Notes under the pieces: model-generated
Seen by the model: only the letters and a program-made list of their open reading frames with translations
Databases searched by the model: none
Told to the model about the DNA's origin: nothing
NCBI GenBank assembly: GCA_036419695.1
Contig: CP143946.1
Location: 5,016,001-5,080,000 of the forward strand
Direction of reading: 5' to 3'
Length of the DNA: 64,000 nucleotides
Source of the DNA: [Clostridium] symbiosum
GTDB taxonomy: Bacteria > Bacillota > Clostridia > Lachnospirales > Lachnospiraceae
In this document: positions 24,416-33,284 of the stretch, piece after piece
How positions within the stretch are numbered: position 1 is the first letter of the stretch
Layout of the letters: each line of letters starts with the position of its first letter
Made by a program: the position numbers and the translations under genes

Positions 24416-25330
24416 TTAAATCACAAATTGTCTCATATATCTCTCACTGAGTACCAGGCTCTTAATCACATCTTCATGTGTATCCTCAAAGCTCCTGTCC
24501 TCCACTTCAATACAGGTGTATCCCTTATACCCGATATCGTTCAGGGCGCTGACATATTTTGCCCAGTCCACGTCTCCCAGTCCCGGAAGCTTCGGCGCCA
24601 TGTACTGAAGCGGATATGCCATTGTGCCGACTTCATCCAGCTTATCTTTGTACAGTTTGATGTCTTTGTAATGCACATGGAAGATTTTATCCTTAAATTC
24701 ATACATCGGTTTAAGATAATCCATCATCTGCCATATAAAATGGCTGGGATCGTAATTCAGGCCAAAGTAATCGCTTGGAATCATCTCAAACATCCTGCGC
24801 CAGATCTCCGGCGTCGTCGCCAGGTTCTGTCCTCCCGGCCACTGTGTCTCGTCGAACAGCATCGGGCAGTTCTCGATTGCCACCTTCACCTTGTGCTCCT
24901 CGGCAAAACGGATCAGTCCCGGCCAGATTTCACCGAACAGCTCCATGTTTGCTTCGACGCTTTTATTCTGATCACGGCCGATAAAGGAGGTAACCATCCC
25001 GATTCCCAGTTTCTCGGATGCCAGGATTACTTTTTTCAGGTGTTCTATATTCGCCGCCCTCTTCTCCAGATCTCCGTCCATCGTGTTCGGATAGAAGGCC
25101 AGGGAAGAAATCTCCACCTTCTTTTCTTTACAGTAATTCAGGATATATTCCGCTTTCGCATCGTCCAGTTCATCCACATCGATGTGGCTGACGCCCGCAT
25201 AGCGGCGCTCCGCCTTGCCGTTCGGCCAGCAGGCCACTTCCACGCATTCATATCCCAGTCCGCTTATCGTGTCAATCATTTCCTCAAAGGACATCCAGTC
25301 CAGAATTGCACTCACAAGTCCCAGTTTCAT
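24416..25330 (-). CDS. sugar phosphate isomerase/epimerase (AP-endonuclease-2 TIM barrel)
   Basis: 304 residues, the xylose-isomerase-like barrel that binds divalent metal and epimerises or isomerises ketoses, inositol derivatives or sugar acids. Metal-ligand stretches: VEVACWPNG (Glu about 33), AIENCPML (Glu about 150), LNYDPSHFIW (Asp and His about 193-196), HVHYKDIKL and a C-terminal CIEVEDRSF. ATG 25330 or 25333 are both possible; GGGAGG spacing favours 25330. Last gene of the operon lacI-SBP-ATPase-permease-oxidoreductase-isomerase. With the Gfo/Idh enzyme next to it, an inositol-like or keto-sugar route is likely: oxidise, then isomerise. Confidence 0.87.
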   Translation of the reverse strand: MKLGLVSAILDWMSFEEMIDTISGLGYECVEVACWPNGKAERRYAGVSHIDVDELDDAKAEYILNYCKEKKVEISSLAFYPNTMDGDLEKRAANIEHLKKVILASEKLGIGMVTSFIGRDQNKSVEANMELFGEIWPGLIRFAEEHKVKVAIENCPMLFDETQWPGGQNLATTPEIWRRMFEMIPSDYFGLNYDPSHFIWQMMDYLKPMYEFKDKIFHVHYKDIKLYKDKLDEVGTMAYPLQYMAPKLPGLGDVDWAKYVSALNDIGYKGYTCIEVEDRSFEDTHEDVIKSLVLSERYMRQFVI

Positions 25331-25363
25331 CATTCTACCTCCCGTATCGCATTATCACGTCTC

Positions 25364-26401
25364 TTACTGGTTCACTTTCACGCTCCTGCCCGTCTCAGAG
25401 CTTTCCACGGCGGCAAATACTGCTTTCATGGCCGACAGAGCTTCCTCTCCGCTGATCTCGGGAGGCGTATTGTTCACCAGGCATTCCATAAACAGATCGA
25501 TTACTCCCGACTTGGTCTGGTTGTCATTCGTCTGTATCTTATCCAGGTCATAGCAGATTTTCTCTCCGCCCTTGAGTTCCACGACAATCGAATGGGCCGG
25601 ATCGCTGTAAATCTTCATGACTCCCTTTGTTCCGTAGAGAATCGTGGAGTTGTCCTCGGCTCCGTAGCAGGTCCAGCTCGCCGTCATCGTGCCGATGCAG
25701 CCGCTCTCCATCTTATAAATGCAGATGGCATTGTCGTCCACGCCAATCAGCCTGCCGGATGAATCCCTCTTGTCGAGAGTGCCCAGAAAGCCAATCACCT
25801 CGGCCACTCTGGAGCCGGTCAGATACTGTATCAGATCCGTCTTGTGGATTCCCAGGTCGGCCATGGCGCCCATTACCGCTTTTTCCTTGTCAAAAAACCA
25901 AACGCTGCTTCCCGGATCAATGCTCCATGTCTCCGGACCGCCATGGGCAAAATTCGTTTTAAAGGTCACAATATCCCCAATCAGCCCCTCTTTAATCAGC
26001 TTACGCGCTTCGGCATGGGCCTTTGCGAGTCTCTGGTTGTGGCCCACCATCAGGAAACGTCCCGTCTCCTTTGCCACGCGGACCATATCCTCACATTCCT
26101 TCAGGCTCATTGCCATCGGTTTTTCACAGAGCACGTGTTTTCCCGCCCTCAGGGCCTCGATTGTGATCTGGGCATGGGCATGGTTTGCGACGCAGACGCT
26201 GACTGCATCGATCTCTTTGTCGGCGAGAAGCTCCTCATAAGAATCAAATACCTTTCCGCCATACTGTGCGGCCAGTTTCTCAGCCCTCTCCCTGTTTAAG
26301 TCATAATATCCTTCCAGCTTAGCATCTGCATTATCTGCATATTCCGGGATGTGCCTGACCTGAGAAATCTTTCCGCAACCGATAATACCGATTTTAAACA
26401 T
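25364..26401 (-). CDS. Gfo/Idh/MocA-family NAD(P) oxidoreductase
   Basis: 345 residues. N-terminal Rossmann fold (FKIGIIGCGKISQVRHIPEY, about 2-21; CEKPMAMS with the conserved Lys-Pro, about 94-101) and a C-terminal beta-sheet substrate domain with the family's active-site stretch GAMADLGIHKTDLIQYL (about 178-194, catalytic Asp and His). Oxidises a ring or acyclic sugar hydroxyl. GGGGGA precedes the start. Follows the permease gene by 82 bases in the same direction and precedes the isomerase by 33, so it is part of the ABC-transporter operon. Confidence 0.9.
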   Translation of the reverse strand: MFKIGIIGCGKISQVRHIPEYADNADAKLEGYYDLNRERAEKLAAQYGGKVFDSYEELLADKEIDAVSVCVANHAHAQITIEALRAGKHVLCEKPMAMSLKECEDMVRVAKETGRFLMVGHNQRLAKAHAEARKLIKEGLIGDIVTFKTNFAHGGPETWSIDPGSSVWFFDKEKAVMGAMADLGIHKTDLIQYLTGSRVAEVIGFLGTLDKRDSSGRLIGVDDNAICIYKMESGCIGTMTASWTCYGAEDNSTILYGTKGVMKIYSDPAHSIVVELKGGEKICYDLDKIQTNDNQTKSGVIDLFMECLVNNTPPEISGEEALSAMKAVFAAVESSETGRSVKVNQ

Positions 26402-26483
26402 TACAAATCCCCCTTAAATTATGTTATGTATTCTGCGCATCTGTATCTTAACTGTCTTTGCCGGCCGAATACTGCGGCCGCCG

Positions 26484-27461
26484 TTATTTATTCTTTTTCT
26501 TAGACTGTGCAAGCACGGCCACGATGATAACGATACCTCTTACAAGGCCGTTTAAGAATGGCGGCACGTTTGCCATAATCAGGATAGTCTGGATAATCCG
26601 CAGCATCAGGACGCCCAAAAACGTTCCGATGATTTTTCCGCGTCCGCCTTCCATGGCCGTTCCGCCGATGGCAACCGCGGCAATGGCATCCATCTCATAA
26701 CCGTCTCCGGCGCTGGCTGCCTGGATGGAAGTCAGGCGGCTTGCCAAAAGAAATGCCGCAAGGCCGTAAAGAATGCCTGCATAGCAGTAAATCATTGTTT
26801 TTACATTGCCTACCTTGATACCGGTCAGCCTGGCCGCCTGCTGGTTGGAACCAACGGCGTAAACATAGCGGCCGAATTTCGTCTTGGCCATGATAAAACC
26901 GGTCAGCAGGGTAATCAGGATAAAGATAATCATCAAATGCGGAATTCCGAAAATCTTGCCGGACGCAACATAACGGAATGCATCGTACATGCTCTTGTCA
27001 ACGGTGAAAGGTCCGCCCTGTCCAAGCTGTGTGATAATGGAACGGTAGGCCGAAAAAGTTGCCAGTGTAACGATGAACGGGGCAATATTTCCCTTCGTGA
27101 TGAACACGCCGTTGATCAGTCCCAGTAAAAGGCCGAATCCAAGGCAGAATAAAAAGCACAGCGTGATACTGTGTGTCTTGTTTAACAGGGAAACCCCCAG
27201 TCCTGATATCAGGGCTACGGAGGATCCGACGGAAAGGTCGATCATGCCGGCCGAGATAACAAGGCTCATGCCCATGGCACAGATTCCCACAATCGCGCCC
27301 TGTACAAACTGGTTTGTCAGGTTTGTGATTGAGAGGAAGGACGGATTAATAATCACCGCTACAATCAGCAGTAATATAAAGCTCAGCCAGTGGCTGTAGT
27401 TTGTCGTTATATTGGACCAAATCTGTTTAAAATCTTTGTCTGAAGTCTTTGCTGTACTCAT
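26484..27461 (-). CDS. ribose-type sugar ABC transporter permease
   Basis: 325 residues with 8-10 hydrophobic segments, BPD_transp_2 family (RbsC/XylH-like). Marks: ITNLTNQFVQGAIVGICAMG, VISAGMIDLSVGSSVALISG (about 65-84, quoted as the family's DLSVG motif), GNIAPFIVTLATFSAYR and AIAAVAIGGTAMEGGRG near the C-terminus, the segment that contacts the ATPase. Its ATG overlaps the ATPase stop by 4 bases (ATGA), so subunits are made in step. The transporter works with the ATPase at 27458 and the lipoprotein at 29261. Confidence 0.92.
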   Translation of the reverse strand: MSTAKTSDKDFKQIWSNITTNYSHWLSFILLLIVAVIINPSFLSITNLTNQFVQGAIVGICAMGMSLVISAGMIDLSVGSSVALISGLGVSLLNKTHSITLCFLFCLGFGLLLGLINGVFITKGNIAPFIVTLATFSAYRSIITQLGQGGPFTVDKSMYDAFRYVASGKIFGIPHLMIIFILITLLTGFIMAKTKFGRYVYAVGSNQQAARLTGIKVGNVKTMIYCYAGILYGLAAFLLASRLTSIQAASAGDGYEMDAIAAVAIGGTAMEGGRGKIIGTFLGVLMLRIIQTILIMANVPPFLNGLVRGIVIIVAVLAQSKKKNK

Positions 27462-28960
27462 GCCTGTACCTCCGTTTTCGTTCCTGTCGAAAGAGCCATC
27501 ACGCCCGCCTCATTCAGTTCTTCTCTCTCGAGTATCCCGTTTATTTTTCCTTTATACATTACGATACACCGGTCGGCAATCTGATAGATTTCCGGGAATT
27601 CCGTGCTGAATACCAGGATCCCCTTACCCTGTGAGGCAAGTTCCAGTATCAGCTTGTAAATGGCGTATTTTGCGCCCACATCGATACCCTGGGTCGGGTT
27701 ATCCATAATCATGACGTCGGCGTCCGTCTCCAGCCATCTGCCCACAATTACCTTCTGTTGGTTTCCGCCCGAAAGGGATGTGATCGGATCTTTCTCACTC
27801 CCGACCTTAATCTCCATCTTGCTTCTGTTCTTCTCAAAGCGGTCGTTTTCTTCTTTATTGCTGATGACACACTTTTTATGAAGCAGTGTGAAATATGCCA
27901 TTGAGTTATTGTCCCTGATGCTTAAGTCCGGGAGGATTCCCCTCTCCTTCCTGTTGCATGGAATCATTGCCACGCGGTGGCGCATTACATCCAGTATGCT
28001 CCTGGTGTTCAGTTTGCCGTTCCGTGTCGCAACCGTGCCGCCCTTCGACGGCGTGGCTCCGAATAATGCCGTGGCCAGCTCTCCGCTTCCGGCTCCCTGA
28101 AGGCCGGTAATCGCGATTACCTCGCCTTTGTGGAGATCAAAGGTAATATCTTCGAATGTCTCCCCGGTCAGCCCGCTCACCGACAGTACGACCTCTTCCT
28201 CCATGCACGATTCCTGCTGCTCTTTCAGGTTCGCGTTGACAAAGGTCTTTCCAATCAGAAGCTCGGTGGCCTGATGTTCATTGATATCCTTTATAAAGCC
28301 GGTTTCGATAAACTTGCCGTCCCTGAGAACCGTGTATTTATCACAGATTGTAAAAATCTCCGGCATCTTATGGGAAATATAAATGAAACTTACTCCCTGC
28401 CCCTTAAGGCGCCTCATGATTGTAAACAGGTTTTCGATTTCCTGGTTGTTCAGGGCCGTGGTAGGCTCATCCATGATGATAAGCTCGGACTGGAACAGAA
28501 GGGCTTTGGCTATCTCGACCAGCTGCTTTTTGGCCGTCTCCAGCTCCCCTACCAGAGCCGTGGCGTCAATCTTTACATTCATGCTGTCCAGCACTTCCTG
28601 CGCCCTCTTAATCTCCGTCTTCTTCTCTACCATTCCTGCTTTATTCGTAAGTTCTTCGCCCAGGAACATATTTTCATAAACCTTCAAATCATTACACAGG
28701 TTAAGTTCCTGGTGAATGAACCGGATTTTCATTTCCATTGACTTCTGAGGAGTCATATTTGTAATTTCATTGCCGTCAATTATTATTTTCCCGGAGGTGG
28801 GAGGAAAATTGCCGGATAAAATATTCATTAATGTGGTTTTGCCTGCCCCGTTTTCTCCCAGCAGGCCGTGGATTTCTCCGCTTCCTATCTGAAAATCCAC
28901 ATCCTGAAGCGCCAGGACGGGACCAAATTCCTTGCTGATTTTTTGCATTTCCAATTTCAT
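27458..28960 (-). CDS. ribose-type sugar ABC transporter ATP-binding protein (two NBDs)
   Basis: 500 residues holding two fused nucleotide-binding domains. Domain 1: Walker A GENGAGKTT (about 34-42), Walker B LIIMDEPTTALN. Domain 2: the P-loop is degenerate (TGLQGAGSGELATALFG, no GKT/S), but the signature LSGGNQQKV and VMIMDNPTQGIDVG remain, with Asn for the catalytic Glu. This asymmetry is usual in RbsA-type proteins. GAGGAGG precedes 28960; the open frame continues to 29083 without a site. A hairpin at 28984-29012 just upstream may lower its expression relative to the binding protein. Confidence 0.93.
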   Translation of the reverse strand: MKLEMQKISKEFGPVLALQDVDFQIGSGEIHGLLGENGAGKTTLMNILSGNFPPTSGKIIIDGNEITNMTPQKSMEMKIRFIHQELNLCNDLKVYENMFLGEELTNKAGMVEKKTEIKRAQEVLDSMNVKIDATALVGELETAKKQLVEIAKALLFQSELIIMDEPTTALNNQEIENLFTIMRRLKGQGVSFIYISHKMPEIFTICDKYTVLRDGKFIETGFIKDINEHQATELLIGKTFVNANLKEQQESCMEEEVVLSVSGLTGETFEDITFDLHKGEVIAITGLQGAGSGELATALFGATPSKGGTVATRNGKLNTRSILDVMRHRVAMIPCNRKERGILPDLSIRDNNSMAYFTLLHKKCVISNKEENDRFEKNRSKMEIKVGSEKDPITSLSGGNQQKVIVGRWLETDADVMIMDNPTQGIDVGAKYAIYKLILELASQGKGILVFSTEFPEIYQIADRCIVMYKGKINGILEREELNEAGVMALSTGTKTEVQA

Positions 28961-28983
28961 AGTTGGAACCTCCTCTACAGGAA

Positions 28984-29012
28984 AAGCCGGCCGGTTAATA
29001 ACCGACCGGCTT
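28984..29012 (-). terminator. intra-operon attenuating hairpin before the ATPase gene
   Basis: A 14-bp stem with one mismatch, AAGCCGGCCGGTTA against TAACCGACCGGCTT; on the minus strand it is followed by TTTT and then the ATPase ribosome site. This suits partial termination after the abundant binding protein. Confidence 0.6.
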
Positions 29013-29030
29013 ATCACTCCTTGATGACGG

Positions 29031-29057
29031 TGAAAAGTCCGCGGAGCGTGCTTTTCA
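29031..29057 (+). repeat. 27-nt hairpin repeat, copy A
   Basis: A 27-base unit with TGAAAAG and CTTTTCA ends and a 13-base middle. Related copies lie at 36180-36206 and, on the minus strand, 54385-54411. The ends can pair as a 7-bp stem. Placed in the spacer between the binding protein and ATPase genes. Confidence 0.7.
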
Positions 29058-29081
29058 TCGTTAATTACGGTAAAACTGCGC

Positions 29082-29255
29082 AAAGCGCGCTGTTACTGTT
29101 CACTCCGTGCCCAGTAACACGCTGCGCGATGCACAGAAACGGCAAAAAACGCCTTTTCGCGCCGCAACCCTCGGGTTTTCTGTGACTTTCGCTACGCTCC
29201 ACTCACAAAAAAACACCTCGCGGAATACTACCTGTGAACAGTAACAGCGCGCTTT
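29082..29255. repeat. inverted-repeat-bounded structured spacer in the ABC operon
   Basis: A perfect 22-bp inverted repeat (29082-29103 with 29234-29255; core CGCGCTGTTACTGTTCAC) encloses 130 bases, inside which CACAGAAA (29132-29139) pairs with TTTCTGTG (29177-29184) and GC-rich pieces such as GGCAAAAAACGCC occur. No ORF or tRNA is visible. In the transcript it would fold into a long branched hairpin just after the binding-protein stop. It could stabilise the upstream mRNA segment, attenuate, or be a small non-autonomous element. Confidence 0.65.
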
Positions 29256-29260
29256 CATCA

Positions 29261-30367
29261 CTACTGTAAGCTGTAACGAATCTTGTATAAGTCAGATTCC
29301 ATGTATTCTTTGTAGTTGCTCTTGTCGATCATCTCGGTCGGGATCAGATAGCTTGCATCCAGAGTTTTCCCTTCGAGTACGTCAAGTCCAAGGTCAACGG
29401 CGTCACGTACCATGGATGGGGAGAATGTATAGGTCATAAAGTCGATGCCCTCAAGTCCGGAACCTTCATATAATTTCATGAAGCCCTCTCCACCGGATAC
29501 GCCGGAGATAAGTTTGATGTTCAGTTTAGCCGGTCCGTTGTAGTTCTTTAACGCTTCAACAATACCGAATACGATCTCGTCGTCATGTGTGAAGATAGCC
29601 TGTACGGATTCGATTTCTTCCACACTCTTTGTGTTTAAGAAGTCTTCCATCTGCTCCATTGCTTTCTGCTGGCTCCAGTCTGTGGAGAATTCCTGGATCT
29701 TCTTGAAGTTCTTGTCTGCCGTCTTCCAGAAACCGTTGGAACGCTGCATTGGAACGGTAGAAGAGTCACCCTTGAATTCAAGCATTCCTACTTCGCCTGC
29801 TGCCAGTTCATCTTTGAAGTATTCGCTGAAGTATTTGCCTGCGCCTTCGCCGATTGCATCGTTGTCGCCCATGATCCAGCTTGTCGGCTCAAAACCTTCG
29901 ATCAGACGGTCATAGATGATTAACGGAACGCCTGCGTCCTGTACCTGCTGTGCCGCACTTCTGAGCTCGTCGCCTGTTACAGGCCAGAGAACCATAACGT
30001 CTGGGTTAAGTCCTAAGATTGTTTCTACTGCGTTGCTCTGTTCGCCTGACTCTGCTGCCGTCATGAATTTGTAATCAAATCCGTACTTTTCAGCCAGTAA
30101 TTTAACTTCTGCCTCGCAGTGCTGGATGGATTCTGCTGTAAATCCGTGGTCGGCTGCCGGTGTAACAACACCCATCATCTTACCTTTTAAATCGGTTACT
30201 TCGGCTGCTGCGCTCTCCGGAGCCGCTGTCTCCTCTGCCGCTTCTTTGGTCTCGGCCTGTGTTTCTGCTACTGTAGCTGCTGCCGTCTCCGCCGGTTTCT
30301 GGCTGGAACACGCCGTAAGGGACATTGCCATTGCTGATGCGAGTACTACTGCCAAAACTTTTTTCAT
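29261..30367 (-). CDS. sugar ABC transporter substrate-binding lipoprotein (type 1 periplasmic-binding fold)
   Basis: 368 residues. Lipoprotein signal with MSLTAC at the lipid Cys (about 20) and an Ala/Glu/Thr-rich linker to about 58. The mature domain starts KGKMMGVVTPAADHGFTAES and has the two-lobed pattern of RbsB-like proteins (DVMVLWPVTGDEL, VPLIIYDRL, AIFTHDDEIVFGIVEALKN). AAGGAGG precedes 30367; the frame opens at 30409. Captures a sugar or cyclitol for the permease/ATPase pair. It lies 50 bases after the lacI gene and is followed by a structured spacer before the ATPase. Confidence 0.92.
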   Translation of the reverse strand: MKKVLAVVLASAMAMSLTACSSQKPAETAAATVAETQAETKEAAEETAAPESAAAEVTDLKGKMMGVVTPAADHGFTAESIQHCEAEVKLLAEKYGFDYKFMTAAESGEQSNAVETILGLNPDVMVLWPVTGDELRSAAQQVQDAGVPLIIYDRLIEGFEPTSWIMGDNDAIGEGAGKYFSEYFKDELAAGEVGMLEFKGDSSTVPMQRSNGFWKTADKNFKKIQEFSTDWSQQKAMEQMEDFLNTKSVEEIESVQAIFTHDDEIVFGIVEALKNYNGPAKLNIKLISGVSGGEGFMKLYEGSGLEGIDFMTYTFSPSMVRDAVDLGLDVLEGKTLDASYLIPTEMIDKSNYKEYMESDLYKIRYSLQ

Positions 30368-30417
30368 GTTTCTTCCTCCTTGTTTTTGCTTTTTTGGATA
30401 CTTCTCCATTTTTTATC

Positions 30418-31422
30418 CTAAGACTCTGTTTGAGCCGTAGAATCACGAATTACCAGCTTGTGCTCCAGGTAGATTTTCCCCTTTCCCTCCCCGGATTCTA
30501 TCTGCTCGATGAGCATGTGGGCGCTGGTCTTGCCCAGTGGGTAGAGCGGCTGTGACACCGTTGTCAGCATCGGATTCATCATCGTCGCATACTCGACGTC
30601 GTCAAATCCCACCACCGAGAGTTCACCAGGAACAGAAAGTCCCAGTTCTCCGGCGGCTCTGATGGCCCCCATTGCCAATACGTCAGAGATGCAGAATATG
30701 GCCGTCGGCCTGTCAGGGCGCTTGAGAAGCTCCCTTGCCGCCGCAATACCGCTCTGGAAACTGTAATCGCGGTCTGCATACGCCATATATTCCTTTCGTA
30801 CAGGAAGTCCCAGCTTTTCCATCTCCGCCTCATATCCCTTCCGGCGGTCTTCACTGCTGACAAACTGGTTGACACTTCCTACAAAGCCTATCTTTTCGTG
30901 GCCCAGGCTGCGGAGATATCTCACCACCTGTGCGGCCGCTGCAAAATTATCTATGGAAACGTGCGCGATATCCGCATCCTTGCAGAATTCACAGCACTGG
31001 ACGATCGGGACCTTGTCCGCAATCTCCTTTACATCTTTGTCATCTTTATCTACGCACAGCATCACTGCGCCGTCGGCCTGGCCGTCAAACAGAAGCTCGA
31101 TAAATTCCCGTTCACGCCCTTCATCGCCATTGGTAATGCAGAGCATGGTGCCGAACCGGTACCGCCTTGCCTCGTCCTCAATTCCCGCCACAATCGATGA
31201 GTAAAACGGGTTACTGATGGTTGGCACAAGGATTAAAAGCATCCTGCTCTCTTTTCTCCTCAGCCTGCGTCCCCACACATTGGGCTGATAATTGAGCTTT
31301 GCAATGGCCAGATTGACCTTTTCATGTGCCGCAGGCGATACCGGGCCGTTCTTATTCAGCACCCTGCTGACCGTGGCGACCGATACTCCCGCTTCTCTTG
31401 CTACATCTGCTATCGTAATCAT
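30418..31422 (-). CDS. LacI-family regulator of the sugar ABC operon
   Basis: 334 residues: HTH at residues 1-22 (MITIADVAREAGVSVATVSR), hinge to about 60, then the PBP-like effector domain (LVPTISNPFYSSIVAGIE; FVGSVNQFVSSEDRRKGY; VVGFDDVEYATMMNP). It heads the operon of binding protein, ATPase, permease, oxidoreductase and isomerase. Two strong CG-centred palindromes upstream (31527-31542 and 31683-31700), one directly after the -10 box, argue for autorepression, probably with DNA looping. The inducer is presumably the transported sugar. Confidence 0.93.
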   Translation of the reverse strand: MITIADVAREAGVSVATVSRVLNKNGPVSPAAHEKVNLAIAKLNYQPNVWGRRLRRKESRMLLILVPTISNPFYSSIVAGIEDEARRYRFGTMLCITNGDEGREREFIELLFDGQADGAVMLCVDKDDKDVKEIADKVPIVQCCEFCKDADIAHVSIDNFAAAAQVVRYLRSLGHEKIGFVGSVNQFVSSEDRRKGYEAEMEKLGLPVRKEYMAYADRDYSFQSGIAAARELLKRPDRPTAIFCISDVLAMGAIRAAGELGLSVPGELSVVGFDDVEYATMMNPMLTTVSQPLYPLGKTSAHMLIEQIESGEGKGKIYLEHKLVIRDSTAQTES

Positions 31423-31526
31423 AATTTCCTCATTCCCTTCTGCCGCTGCCGTTCACTTTGGCCGTAACCGGCCGCACTGCGGACAACAGCATACTCTCTT
31501 TTGTCTGCTCCCTGGTCGGTGATTAT

Positions 31527-31542
31527 GTGTAATCGATTACAC
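31527..31542. promoter_or_regulatory. LacI operator O1 at the transcription start
   Basis: GTGTAATCGATTACAC is a perfect 16-bp palindrome, lying 11 bases downstream of the -10 box, where a repressor would block initiation. Confidence 0.85.
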
Positions 31543-31553
31543 TTTACACATAA

Positions 31554-31582
31554 ATTATACTTTGGAATGAGAAAACAAGCAA
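31554..31582 (-). promoter_or_regulatory. promoter of lacI-sugar ABC operon
   Basis: On the minus strand TTGCTT (complement of 31577-31582), 17-base spacer, TATAAT (complement of 31554-31559). About 130 bases upstream of the lacI start. Confidence 0.65.
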
Positions 31583-31682
31583 GCACTTTTCGGAAATCAG
31601 TGTTTCCAACAACCTTTATGTATCATAGGCTTCTCAGCCATCCCCTGATTTAACAGGCGCTTAGTGCCTGTGGTTCTGTAAA

Positions 31683-31700
31683 TGTGTAATCGTTTACACA
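31683..31700. promoter_or_regulatory. LacI operator O2, distal
   Basis: TGTGTAATCGTTTACACA matches O1 in its core (GTGTAATCG-TTACAC) and lies about 157 bases from it, centre to centre, suggesting a looped repression complex. Confidence 0.75.
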
Positions 31701-31950
31701 TTTCAGCTTAAAAATAGAAATTCCGATTTTGGAACCTCTCCCATTTTGGATTATTTTCAGTATAACAGTTTAGGGATAAAAGTCAAGACATTTCTAATAT
31801 TTTGCACATAAGTGCTGAAAATCAGTCTCAGTTTTTATACACTTTGCCGAAAATTTGAGAATACTGTATCCAAATTTCAGGACACAGAGGACGGAGGTGT
31901 TTTCCGGTCAGGCTCCCTCCGGTCAGATTCTCTCGGTTTTAACCGCACAA

Positions 31951-31976
31951 GGCGCCCAAAAATTTCTCCGGGCGCC
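31951..31976 (-). terminator. possible gltS terminator hairpin
   Basis: GGCGCCC (31951-31957) pairs with GGGCGCC (31970-31976). It is about 90 bases past the gltS stop and has no clear T-run, so the call is weak. Confidence 0.35.
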
Positions 31977-32066
31977 TCAGACAAACTATTTTTTCCTTAT
32001 ATCGGCAGTTCTTCCTTCGGTGACTAGAATTTATGGCATATGCCATGAATCCTACAGAATGTCAGC

Positions 32067-33284
32067 TCAGCCTCCCAGTCCCATAAATCCCGGGACAAGG
32101 GACATGAACAGCGGGTTAAATATATCCACGCACAGTACGGAAAAAGCAGGATACAGAATCCATGCAATATGGGAATATCCATATTTATCCATGACGGCCC
32201 TCTCATTGGCGACCGCATTGGAGCCCGAACCCATTCCCATGCCAATCAGTCCGGCGCACATACAGGCAGCGTTGTAATCGCTGTGATACATTTTAAAGCC
32301 GATAAAGTAGGTAAAGACAAGCGTCGCTGCCGTAACTACGAACAGAATGATAAGCATCGGCCCTACCGCATTTGTGATCCGGCTCAAATCCATCGTCATG
32401 ATCGTGATCGCCAGGAAAATATCCAGGGAAATATGCTCCACTGTTTCCACTTCGGGAAGATGGATTTCCACATGACAGGCCTCCAGCACGTTCCGGGCAA
32501 TGGCTCCGGCAAAAAGGCAGCCAATAAAATAGGGCATCTCAATATACGGAATCCGACTGAGCAGCATATAAATCGGGATTCCGCAGGCAGCGATGATTGT
32601 AATCATACATACCGTGTTTAAAAGCTTCCCTGTTTCCAGGGCCACTTTTTCCTCCCCGCTTCCCGCCTGCAGCACATTATCCCCTGGATCGGCTTTCAGG
32701 TTATGCTTCTTAATCAGCATTACGGCGAGAGGACCTCCGGTGAGGCTCCCGAGAATCATGCCGACCGTGGCTGCCGACACACCGATTTCCGTTGCTCCCA
32801 CAGCCCCCATTTTTTCATATACAGGACCGAACGCGGATGTCGTACCCACGCCTCCGGCCAATGCTCCCGTGCCAATCTGGATTCCCAAAAGAGGATGAAG
32901 CCCCAGCATCTGGGCCAGGAACATCCCCAGAAAGCCCTGGAGCAGTACGAGGAGCAGCACCGACAGCGCTATTCCGGCACAGAATTTCTTTCCACGCTCC
33001 AACAGTGTCTTGCTGAATCCAAATCCCACACAGGTAAAAAACAGATTCATCAGGTGGCTGCCCAGTGTCGGCGTCCACTGGACCGTAAAAAGCCCTGTTA
33101 TCTTTAGATAACTAAGAATGAGGGCCACCAGAAGTCCGCCGACCACCGGCGCCGGGATCCCCCAGTCCTGAAAGGGTTTCACTCTACGTACAATGGCCTT
33201 CCCCAAAAAGACCATAAGACATCCGAATCCCGTTGTAGCCAGCAGATCCAGGGTTAATGTTGAGGTTGCTGCATCAAATCCCAT
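32067..33284 (-). CDS. gltS: sodium/glutamate symporter, GltS family
   Basis: 405 residues with about 10-12 hydrophobic helices. GltS signatures include GIPAPVVGGLLVALILSY (about 42-59), GTGALAGGVGTTSAFGPVYE (about 137-156), the symmetrical inner repeat, and GLIGMGMGSGSNAVANE (about 358-374). Imports glutamate with sodium. The frame opens with a GTG at 33299, but GGGAGG lies inside that stretch and points to ATG 33284. It stands alone between the lacI regulatory region and the acid-sugar operon. Confidence 0.92.
   Translation of the reverse strand: MGFDAATSTLTLDLLATTGFGCLMVFLGKAIVRRVKPFQDWGIPAPVVGGLLVALILSYLKITGLFTVQWTPTLGSHLMNLFFTCVGFGFSKTLLERGKKFCAGIALSVLLLVLLQGFLGMFLAQMLGLHPLLGIQIGTGALAGGVGTTSAFGPVYEKMGAVGATEIGVSAATVGMILGSLTGGPLAVMLIKKHNLKADPGDNVLQAGSGEEKVALETGKLLNTVCMITIIAACGIPIYMLLSRIPYIEMPYFIGCLFAGAIARNVLEACHVEIHLPEVETVEHISLDIFLAITIMTMDLSRITNAVGPMLIILFVVTAATLVFTYFIGFKMYHSDYNAACMCAGLIGMGMGSGSNAVANERAVMDKYGYSHIAWILYPAFSVLCVDIFNPLFMSLVPGFMGLGG

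Larger units (their letters stand above)
31423..32066. other. regulatory spacer between lacI and gltS
   Basis: About 640 bases without a gene. Contents: leftward promoter of the lacI-ABC operon (31554-31582), operators at 31527 and 31683, a small ACAGGC/GCCTGT hairpin at 31653-31671, a GGCGCCC/GGGCGCC hairpin at 31951-31976 that may end the gltS transcript, and a perfect 14-bp palindrome ATGGCATATGCCAT at 32033-32046. Confidence 0.65.

Noticed and set aside
24428..25762. 444-codon plus-strand open frame across the isomerase and oxidoreductase genes
   Set aside because: It runs antisense through two well-recognised genes and their spacer, is rich in His/Arg/Phe and has no start signal.
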